Assembly: GCA_002794775.1 (NCBI GenBank)
Contig: NBAY01000140.1
Coordinates: 1 to 56,718, forward strand
DNA: 56,718 bases
Origin: Porodaedalea pini
Taxonomy: Eukaryota > Basidiomycota > Agaricomycetes > Hymenochaetales > Hymenochaetaceae
Direction: 5' to 3'
This document shows positions 43,401 to 52,454 of the stretch, piece by piece (within the stretch, counting starts at the first letter, position 1; every line of letters starts with the position of its first letter). Made by a program: the position numbers and the translations under genes. The notes under the pieces were generated by a model. It did no database searches. It saw nothing but the letters and a program-made list of their open reading frames with translations, and was not told where the DNA came from.

Positions 43401-44999
43401 CTGGCGGGACTGTCTGCAGGCAGAGCAGGAGCGTGAGGCTCAGGCTGCGGCCGCCACAACGGCATCGGCGGGTGGACACGAACAGCTACTACGAGTGTGG
43501 GCTGCATACGAGAGTGCGTGGGCCTCCCTAAAGGACCGACCAATACTGTTCTTCCGCTCTATACCGTGGCCTATCTTACGACAGCCATCCGATGCCGAGG
43601 ACCTCACCGCGGACGCGATCGGCGCTTTTGTTCTCTCGCCTGCACACTCAAGCGATAAGAGTACGCCTGACCGCCTCAAGGAGCAGTTGTTGCGATGGGA
43701 TCCTGACTGCTTCGAGAGCAAGTGGCTGTTGAAAGTAAATATGGAGGAAAAGGAGCTCGTACGGCGCAGTGTTGAGCAGGTCGTGTGTGGGTTAAATAAA
43801 CTTCAAGGTCAGAATTTCAGTCTCCAGCATTTAAACTGTCTAAACTTCGCCTTTCCTTCAGATCCTATAGAAGTCTTGAAAAGGCTTCTTCTGAAACTCA
43901 AAGACTTAGACCTCACCGATAAACTACATGGAGAACCGACTTGGAAAGCTGGTGGGGGCTATGCCGATGTTCTTTTGGGGCAGCTTTCCAATGGCAAACC
44001 CGTCGCTATCAAACGGCTTCGAACACATCTGCTCCAAACTGATCCCGTCAAGCTTACAAAGGTAGTGTCATGTTCTTTCAGGAACTATACTGGACTCCTT
44101 ATGACATTCTGAACTTGTTAGACTGTGTCGAGAGAGCTTCGAGTTTGGTCTAAGGCGCCTCAGAAAAACATACTTCCTCTGAAAGGCTATTTACTAGAGA
44201 TCATAGATGGCTTGCCATACCCAATCCCGTCTTTTGTCACAGATTGGATGGAAGCAGGATCATTGACACAGTACCTCCACAGCGGGAGAGAAGTCCGGAG
44301 CTTGTTCTTGGTGATTGCTCTTTTGTCATATATGTTGCGGCTCATCGATATTGATCTCAGAGTAGATTGAGGGGATCGCAAATGGACTGGAACATTTGCA
44401 CAATAGCAAAATAATACATGGGGATCTAAAATCTGTATGTCCAACTCCTGTCAACTAATGGGATAGAAACTAAATTACACTCTCGTCAATAGCAAAATGT
44501 GCTCATCTCTATGGATGGTGATCCTCTACTCACTGATTTCGGCCTATCTCATCTCATTACTTCGACATCAACCTGTGAGACGGCAACAGATGCGATTAAG
44601 GGCTCAAGCAGATGGCAATCTCCCGAGTTGATCAACCCGAAGGATGATGTGAGTTATTCAGAAGTTATCCACACAGAGAAATCAGATATCTGGGCATTTG
44701 GTATGACCGGTCTTGTAAGTCTCATGCTTTTTCTGTTCAATGCGGCTTGCTCACTTTGTCAGTAGGAGGTACTCACCAAGAAGCTTCCCTATGCACATCT
44801 GAAAACAGACGGTCAAATATTCTTGGCCATCCACCAAGGACACTTACCCATAGAGCCTACTGACTTGCAAGGCAGGAAGGTTGTAGAAAAGAATCTGTGG
44901 AAGCTCTGCACAGGTTGTTGGGTGAAAGATCCGCTGGAACGGCCGTCTGCAGCACAGCTACTGCGAGCGCTGGAGCAATTGAGGAATAGTTCGACTTAG
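40456..44999 (+). CDS. Coiled-coil/J-like protein fused to a TKL-type protein kinase domain
   Basis: Exons 40456-44061, 44122-44310, 44372-44434, 44493-44714 and 44766-44999 join, all in phase 0, to 1437 residues. Residues 1 to about 1100 are a shortened, diverged copy of the inverted gene at 30822-35159: EEEWLAHFRAELQRNQESR, a coiled coil at about 440-825 and WAAYESAWASLKDRPILFF, but LLRWDPDCF where the relative has RWHPDRF. The kinase domain starts near 1150 with WKAGGGYADVLLG, the lysine in PVAIKRLR, GIANGLEHLHNSKIIHGDLK, LTDFGLSHL, SSRWQSPELI, DIWAFGMT and a final DPLERPSAAQLL. The catalytic Asp, Lys and DFG are present, so activity is likely. Bases 43808-43861 look like a further 54-base intron that is also open; splicing would give 1419 residues. 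The HGDLK type is common in expanded agaricomycete TKL kinases. Confidence 0.85.
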
Positions 45000-45197
45000 T
45001 CTTTTCTAGAAGAGTTATAGCTTCCCACGTCTGTTCTTTGATATACATTACTCCTGGTTCGTCCCGAAAAATAACACCTATGTATCTTCGGCATCGTTTT
45101 TATGTTACCCGAATTTTGAGTCGTACATTCTTGCTCGACCAAAACTCGTCCTATTATGGTGTCACTGAAAATGATACACCTTGCTGTACATAATGCG

Positions 45198-48167
45198 TCA
45201 CTGAAGGTGACCCATGAGCGACTCGCTCACGGCATTATCAGTCGACATCTGCCTGGTATAGACGCGGCGGTGGCCAACGATAGGTGCCCCCGCAGCATCG
45301 TCAAAACTATCTCTTACTTCAGTGACATCTTCAGCAAGTTCTGGTATTACGAAAACCGGACCGTCGCTGGCAGGCGGGCTAGTGACCATCGAAGGCACCC
45401 CCGCATCGAAGTAGTCTGTCTTCCCCTCCACATCATATTCTTTTTCACTTGCATTGTACGAGCCGTCCCGACTGGTACCAGCTGTATCGCCATTGGGCGA
45501 TTCGGAACGTACGTTAGGGAAGATGTATTGCACCTTTCTCCAGAAGAATGAGAGGCCCTCGAGTCTGTACGAACGGCCGGCCAGATGGAGTAGAATCTAA
45601 GCGCACGGGAAACATAATAAGTCTCTCGGTCTAAGATCTGGGATAACGGAAAAAACCAGGTTATGCACGCACGAGTTCAATAAGCTGCTCAACGAAGAGT
45701 GCTAGCGCATAGGGTGGAAGGCTGTTCAGAATTATCGACGTGAGTGCCCATAATCTGGCAGCAAAGACAAGACGAATGAAGATGTAAGTGCGAAATTCTG
45801 AAGCACTTACACCCATGAATGTGAAGCAAGGAACCAGATACGTGATCCTTGCATATGGAATTCTTCATCCAAAACTGTGCTAGATGCGTGCACATCCATC
45901 GCTGTGAAGGTTATGATGAAACAGCCAAGGATAAGCCTGCTCAGCGTCTGTCCCCATTCATATCTGTCTGGATAAGCAGAAGTATCAGAAAGGCTCGAGG
46001 AGTTGGCTTCGAGTTTAGAAGGCAAGAAATCGAACCTCGTGGCCATCGGTTGAATAAGCACATCAGCGCCAGTGTGACGAGGACCAAACCACCTGAGACG
46101 TAAAACCACAACGCAGGTCGCGCGTTTGACGTGATCACCTGGTTTGCGATGACGAAAAATTCCGTGGAGTTCACGGAGCTATAGTCCGTTGCATTTTTGT
46201 CTGTGAATATATTCATCCGTACTGAAAGCAGTGAATTATCGTCCGGCATAGCATTGAAATTCTGTATTGAAGGGAGAAATAGCTAAGTGATCGTGGACAA
46301 GCTTTACAAGCGCATACCTCCAAGATGGTCTTCATGATTGAGACATCGGCCTGATAAACATAGTTCTTAGGAAGATTGGTATCATTGAGCGCGAGGGAGG
46401 TGCTGATGCCATCGTTGACAGAATCCAGAAAGGGCCTAAGGGCCAAACCGGCCTTCTGCAGTCTCTCCAGGAACGATCCATCGAAATCTGCAGCGACCAG
46501 AGGTACGCCGAACCCCTTGTCGAGCATTGCCTCTATACAGATCTCAACAAATTGATACGAGACTTTCAACGCGCTGCACAGATTCTGAGAAGTGAAGTTT
46601 CAGTATGAGGACTGCGACAAAAAGGACTATGTTCTCACCCCAACTTTCAGCATTGCTGCAATACCTTGCAATGTCACAATCAAAGCAGACAAAAAAAAGT
46701 AGTTGAAGAAGAACAGTGCGAGCGCCCGACGGCTTCCAAGCCTGTCACCTTCACTCGTCCCAAAATACAAAGTGAAAAGCAAGATGAAGATTATAACACC
46801 ACAGAGAATCAACCCTATACTCTCTCCGGTGACCGATACATTCCCAACGATATATTGGAATCCATCTGTGATCTTGTCCAGGCCTCCACCCAGGATGATG
46901 ATAAAGACTGTGGCGCTTCGCTCGTAGATCGCAGCCGCCGGATACCGAACCCTGCCCGGCACGCCCGCCGCGATAAAATGTGCTGCGACCTCAATCACGA
47001 GCGGGAAAAACCAGAGGACCAGCTTGGCTATCTGATCGGCCCGGGAAGGAGTTCTGCCGATCACCAGTGCTGCAGTCACATAGCAAACGAAAGAAAATGC
47101 GAGGGAACCGATGTGTATGAGGAAAGCGGTGCGACGGATCCTGTGGTTGGTCCAGGAGAGAGGGTAGTTGTGACGGACATGATGCAGAGCTAGCACAAAG
47201 TCATTTATTTGTCGCGATAAGAAAACATAGACAACTAACCATTAGCATACTGCGCCAGAAGCACGAGACGACTGAAAGCCATGATGATAGAAATACCCCT
47301 TGCATTCAACGTTGGCAGTCTTAATTTTATACGCTTGAGCTGATCTTCAGTGGCAACCACGTCCGAGCCCGAAGTATCATCCACGGAGAACTCCAGGTCT
47401 AACCCTTTATCGATAGAATCATTGTTAAGACCACTGAAGACGTTGAAGTTGTTCGTGAATGCAGCAAGTGCGCAGAACACAAAAAGCTGCAAGAAGACAA
47501 AGAAACGATGTACCCAGTCGGACTGACGGAATCGAACGTTGTACGCAACCTGGCTCGCCCAAACCCACCAGACCATCGCGAAAAAGCACAGATATGAAGC
47601 TAGGTTCTGAATGTGGGCCGTCAGCTTCCAGAGCACATGGAGATGGGTATTAGACAAACTTACAGAGCCTTCAAGAATCGGTGTTCCGTCGCTAGAAGAA
47701 GATGAGAACCAGCTGATTCCTGAAAGTACCGAATGAATGACTACTCACGTCAAACTTGCAAAAGCTGTTGTCATGGCGATTTCTAAAAGCTGAGAAAGAC
47801 ACTTAAGTAGGCAAAGGAAGAAAGATATGCTCCAATATACCAGATCACTTGATGGGATCTCTTGGGCATAGACCTTTAGCTCGTCGGGACGACACTCCTG
47901 GTACGGGTTAGTTACTACACACAGCGGTTAGCCTGAAGCATGATCCATGCTGACCTTCTCGTCTTCTGACTCTTCGTCTCCGTCCTTCCTGATGAACGGG
48001 GAGCTCATCAATGGGACGATGCTCTCGCGCCTCTCCTTGTAAAGAGACACACTTCTCTGGGCTTAGGGTGACGTCTTAACTGTCAAAGTAGCGAGGCTCA
48101 CTCATCATCCATGGAAGACTCCTTTCTCAAGGTAGAAAATGGTCGCCGAGGAGTAGGTTCTGACATG
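45198..48167 (-). CDS. LtrA-like (low temperature requirement A) multi-span membrane protein
   Basis: A polytopic membrane protein resembling the LtrA family (PF06772), whose function in fungi is unknown. The ATG at 48167 opens a basic, Ser-rich N-terminus (MSEPTPRRPFSTLRKES), then RRESIVPLMSSPFIRKDG. Membrane blocks follow: ASYLCFFAMVWWVWASQ with NVRFRQSDWVHRFF (an LtrA-like signature), FLQLFVFCALAAFTNNF, RTAFLIHIGSLAFSFVCY, LILCGVIIFILLFTLYFG, ALFFFNYFFLSALIVTL, LWFYVSGGLVLVTLAL and LGCFIITFTAM. The last exon starts at 45596 after a 76-base intron: FVEQLIEL joins ILLHLAGRSYRLEGLSFFW, then an acidic cytosolic tail to the stop at 45198-45200. A stop by readthrough at 45661 would give a shorter form. 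A loop with YVYQADVSIMKTILE lies between membrane blocks. Confidence 0.8.
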
Positions 48168-48662
48168 CTTGTCACAAGCGACTGAGCTATCCGCAATCGA
48201 GGGTGTAAGGGAGAGTCCAAGTCATTCACGAGGCTTAATAGCAACACAGACAGACCGCAACCCTAGCCCTGAGACTCTACAATCAGCTAAATAGCACGAG
48301 AGATCCTAACGCCGATGCAACTCGATGAGCAGAAGCTGATGGGTGTGAACTCGTAAAGCAACCTCTACCTCGTTCTGATAGCTTCCTTTACTCCTCTTTC
48401 AGCAAGCGCCCAGTCAATTCCAAATTCGATTTTGATGATATTCATTTCGACGGAGTTGAGGGCTGACCGGGAAAGCCGACATCAGAGAATCCGCGACAGT
48501 TATCGCTCTCGTGTGATGGGGAATAACGAGAATGAAATTACAGACAAGCAAAAGTCAGGATGAACAAAGGAAGGATCAACTGTCAACATCGTATAATTCT
48601 CTGGAAGAGACCAACATGAGGACGGTGAGATGCACAGGATGAAACGTAGACTTACAAGATCA
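48168..48662. other. Upstream region of the LtrA-like gene
   Basis: About 500 bases between the LtrA-like start and the end of the small J-like gene, both on the minus strand. It should hold the LtrA-like promoter and the 3' flank of its neighbour. No coding sequence or repeat was seen. Confidence 0.45.
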
Positions 48663-49430
48663 TCAACGGGCCTTCTCCGCTTCTTGTAGTTTCATGAGCC
48701 CAATCACCACGGCATCAATACCATCTTTTACGGCGCCTAAGTCGCTCTCCGGCACGCGTGCCAGCACACTACCTAGCTTGTCTGGGTGCCAACGCAACAA
48801 AGACGTCCGGAGGCGCTCTCTACGAGTTGTCGTGTTCTGTGTGATGCTCAACGACTCGAAAAGAAAGTCCGCGATGCTAGCTGGGTTGCGGAGCTCCTCC
48901 GGACCCTTAGGTGGAGATGCAAGTGGCCATGGCATATCGGCGAACGTCACAGGCTTTTCTTTTGACGAAATTATATTCATCCATGCGCTTTCGTACGCCG
49001 ACCAGCGCTCAATTAATTGACGTTCGGCATCTTCCCTCTCAACGATCTTGCGTATCTCCTCCGTTCTCTTATAGTCTCGCCGTCCGTCGGCATCTCGGAG
49101 AATCCCACCCTGGCGTACCCAGTGTTTCTCGCCTATCAATGCCTGCTCGCGTTCACGCTCCTGTCGCACTCGTCGACGCTGTTCTTCGAGTTCCAAATGC
49201 TTTTGCCAGGCTTGTTCCATTGCGACGCGCTTCTGCTCAGCAGACAATGCCGTAACTATTTCTTCACGTGTCTTCTGGGATTCGAGCGTCTGCTTAGCTC
49301 GGGAAAGTTGGTCGAGTGTCCTAAGTTTCTGCTCGGGAGTCAACGAGGAACCAGCAGGGAAAGCGAAGCGTCCTGCTTCCTGTGAGGACAAAGGTGCAGA
49401 CGCATACGCGTTGGGAATAGAGGAGAACAT
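48663..49430 (-). CDS. Short helical protein with C-terminal J-like RWHPDK module
   Basis: 255 residues in one exon, starting MFSSIPNAYASAPLSS. Residues about 30-135 are highly charged and helical (TPEQKLRTLDQLSRAKQ, LEEQRRRVRQEREREQ). The C-terminal part has WSAYESAWMNIISSKEK, MPWPLASPPKGPEELRNP and LRTSLLRWHPDKLGSVLARV, and ends in AVVIGLMKLQEAEKAR. The block order WSAYESAW, PWP and RWHPD is the same as in the two large coiled-coil proteins of this window, so all three share one module. It resembles the C-terminal RWHPDK region of NFKBIL1-like proteins. Classical J-domain helices I and IV are not evident, so a chaperone role is not claimed. The HPD motif is intact here. Confidence 0.8.
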   Translation of the reverse strand: MFSSIPNAYASAPLSSQEAGRFAFPAGSSLTPEQKLRTLDQLSRAKQTLESQKTREEIVTALSAEQKRVAMEQAWQKHLELEEQRRRVRQEREREQALIGEKHWVRQGGILRDADGRRDYKRTEEIRKIVEREDAERQLIERWSAYESAWMNIISSKEKPVTFADMPWPLASPPKGPEELRNPASIADFLFESLSITQNTTTRRERLRTSLLRWHPDKLGSVLARVPESDLGAVKDGIDAVVIGLMKLQEAEKAR

Positions 49431-49843
49431 GACAAAAGTAGATCTATGTGACTCGATGAATGTCTCGTATTTTGAAGGGTTGAAGTCAACAAGGAAAAGA
49501 GTGTGGTTGAACTGCTTCGGAATCGTCCACGCGTCGTGGCTAAAGGCACGTGATACGCACGTGCCTTAAATTTCTCTGATTTAGTGACGATGTCGATCTC
49601 ACAGAAATGTGTACAGTCCTGCTCGACCACTTATAATTGTTGATTCTTGTTTGAGAAAGTCACCGCGAGGAGGCTTTGATTTGAAGCTCTGATGTAGAGC
49701 GAAAGGTTCTAAAGCTTCGTTTTCTTCATATGTCAAGCTGTATATTCAAGGGGGGCTAACACGTCCATACCGTCTCAACGAAGCAAGGCATGTACACGAA
49801 CAGATACGCTAACTTTGTGCAGTTGAATGCATAAAAGCTCAAT
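49431..49843. other. Spacer upstream of the short J-like gene
   Basis: About 410 bases holding the promoter of the small J-like gene and the 3' flank of the carboxylesterase. No supported gene. A GCACGTG palindrome is near 49,555-49,561 (the direct sequence carries GGCACGTG and CACGTGCC), a possible E-box-type bHLH site. Confidence 0.4.
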
Positions 49844-51914
49844 TCAAGACAGCGCTTCAGCCAATCGCATGACCTCGTCGAACCGCCTGTCTTCGTCCCA
49901 TCCTATTGTCCTATCTTCACGGAGCGTCAGAACTTGAGTTACGCCCTTCGTTGCATTCCCAGCCTTCTCGATGTGGACCAGCTCCTCATCTATAGCGGCT
50001 AACCATGATAGTACCACGGGTTTCTGATCCTCTCGGAGATCAGGAACGCGGTAACACCAAAGGACACGATCGGTCGCGTGCGTGACATAGCCTAGAGTAT
50101 ACCGATGAAGGTATGTGAGCACAAAATACAGTGTAAGAGAGTATTTGATTACCTTTCGTGTGCTCACGCACTTGCTCGGGGGTCCATCGGATCTCATACC
50201 GAAGGACAGGGAAGCCGCTCGAAATGAGATCGCGCGCAAGCAGACGCACAGGGAGATGCACCTGCCCGTCGCTCAGCACCTTTCCAAATAACTCGAAGCA
50301 TTCTCCTTGCGGTGAATCAGCAGAAAGACGAGGGTAGAGCGCGAGGAGCGCATCAGTGCGCTCCGCAGGATAGTAGCGGAGCAGGTTGCTCCGAACGTCC
50401 TCGGGTTTCTCGATAGGGTGCGCAATCGCATAGAGGTACCATTCCTCCTTGAGGTCACCGACGACGACAGATTGTACGCCCACGCGGCGGAGTCCTGAGG
50501 CGAACCCGCCGGACCGCTGCCAGGTCATAGGTTCGGGTGTATCTGCGAGCCATGCGCCGTCAAGGCAACCGCGGAACGTCCCGAGGATACCGAGTTTCTC
50601 GGCGTCAATAGCGGAGGTGATTGCGTCCCATGGAACTTTCATTGGATCTTTGAGCGTGGACAACGCATCCGGAGAAGACGGGTCAACTGAGAGTGCGGAG
50701 CAGAGTGCAGCAAACTGAGGCCGGAGTTCAGCGGGAGTCTTTGGCGCGAGTCTGTGGAGTATCGATTTAGAACGAAGAAATGGACAAGGATAAGAACCGC
50801 ACACAATGGCGTTGGATTGAAGCACGGCACTTCTGAAAGGCGCGACTTGTCCTTCAGGAAGCCGGGATGCGTGATGAAGAATCTGATGGACAGAATGCGC
50901 GCCTAGAGAGAATATGAGAGGGTGAATACACATCGGCAGATGAAATGGCATGTACCTGCAGACAAGCCCGTAACTTGTATGCTTTCTGGGTCGCCTATAG
51001 AGACAACAAAGGTCACTCTCGACCTTGCATAGAAGATCAAGTCCTCTCACCGCCGAATGATGAAATGTTAGCCTTGATCCACTCGAGAGCGAGCCATTGG
51101 TCTTTGAAACCGAAGTTTCCTTCAACTCGCGGCCTATCGCAAGCAAGAAAACCGAATGCCGAAAGACGATAGCCAATATTTACGTAGATCTCGTTGCGAG
51201 CTGCTGCGACATACTGCGCCTGAGCACTCAGACCGTGAGGAGAGCCGAACTGAAGGAAGCTAGATAGTAATTAGAACAGTGTCTCCGGCATTTCATACTA
51301 TTGTCTCACCCTCCGTGGATGTATACCTTGACGGGAAATTTCGCTGAACTCTGGATCGAACCGAAGGAAGGGGGAATAACTATGTTCAGAAAGAGCCTGT
51401 TATGGGGAGCTATGAATTTAGTCTCGTAGGAGAAGCTATTGGTCTTACGGATTTTCTGTCGGTTTTCCAAGGCCGACTTTATCCTGCATGGGCAAACCTT
51501 CATTTGGGCCAGTAAGCAAACGATTGTTGATGTTGAAGAGGATGATGACCTGCTGTTTGGCCATCATTTGTCGGTTGCACGCCATCTATCACCAAGGAAA
51601 TTTAGTGTCATACAATAGACAATGTACTGTAAGTGGTAAATTTCTCACAGGCAGTCTCGTCTATGTACTCCTTATTCTCATACTTGAAATCCGGGGGCAG
51701 AGCCTCCGAGTTCTCAAAGCGCCTAGGAGGCAGTGCGTATGGGAGCTCTAGCGAGACGGAGTCAGCTTAGTCTATTAATCTGAGTTCACACCATAATACC
51801 TAAGAAGACGGCGGCTCCATTAGCAGCGCGCCCACCAGTTACCGGGCCAAACTTCGTCTGGACTGTGACCCGCTCCGTGCTTTTCGCAAGTTCTTCAGAA
51901 AGATGCATTGTCAT
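49844..51914 (-). CDS. Type-B carboxylesterase (alpha/beta hydrolase)
   Basis: An ester or lipid hydrolase of the carboxylesterase/lipase family. I start at 51914 (MTMHLSEELAKSTERVTVQT); an in-frame ATG at 51986 is possible. Blocks in order: FGPVTGGRAANGAAVFL, ELPYALPPRRFEN, VKVYIHGG with the oxyanion-hole glycines, GYRLSAFGFL, NFGFKDQWLALEWIKANISS, FGGDPESIQVTGLSAGAHSV carrying the nucleophile Ser in GLSAG, and SAVLQSNAIV. The GLSAG exon is short and flanked by two introns. The C-terminal half is less conserved: WDAITSAIDAEKLGILGTFR, GDLKEEWYLYA, with the probable triad His in GYVTHATDRVLWCY. No signal peptide is visible, suggesting an intracellular enzyme. The stop is at 49844-49846. Substrate unknown. 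Confidence 0.85.
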
Positions 51915-52454
51915 ACTCGTAAGAGATAGAAGTCCTTCGGAAGCATGCTTATCACAAGATTGGATTGAAGTGTCTATGGATGTCACTGGACCGTGGACAT
52001 GGCCGATAAATTCGGGTTTGTACGTCGGCCCGCCGTTTTACAACATTTCGAGCTTCGGCACGTTTCGTCCTTCTGCTGTCGCTGCCACTCACACGCAAAT
52101 CGATACAGCGAACCTAATCAGCGCTTTCTAGCAGTGTCCCTCTGCGTCCTAGGTGAAATGCGTATTTTGAACTTCATAGGCGGCTCATCCTTTTCACCAC
52201 GGGCATGTCAATGAGACACTAACCTTGGCTCACTGGCAAGACACAGCATATCAAGTCGGGAATGATACAGGCAATACGAGCTTTTTTTGGACAAGCAAGA
52301 TGAATTTGTGTTTCGCGGGAGTCCGAAGTCGAGAAAAGAAAAAGAAACAGAATTCATAAGGGCGATAGAGACCCAATTAGGAAGGCGTGTCATCTGGCGT
52401 GTGTTGCTTGTTCAAAGCGGCCGTTCAGCTCAGACCTCGACGGCGACTCTCACA
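51915..52454. promoter_or_regulatory. Divergent upstream region of the esterase and the F-box gene
   Basis: About 540 bases between divergent starts. An open frame runs into the F-box gene from 52287, so its start could be further upstream, but the sequence before 52455 lacks the coiled-coil character of the protein. No clear TATA box was found. Confidence 0.4.
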
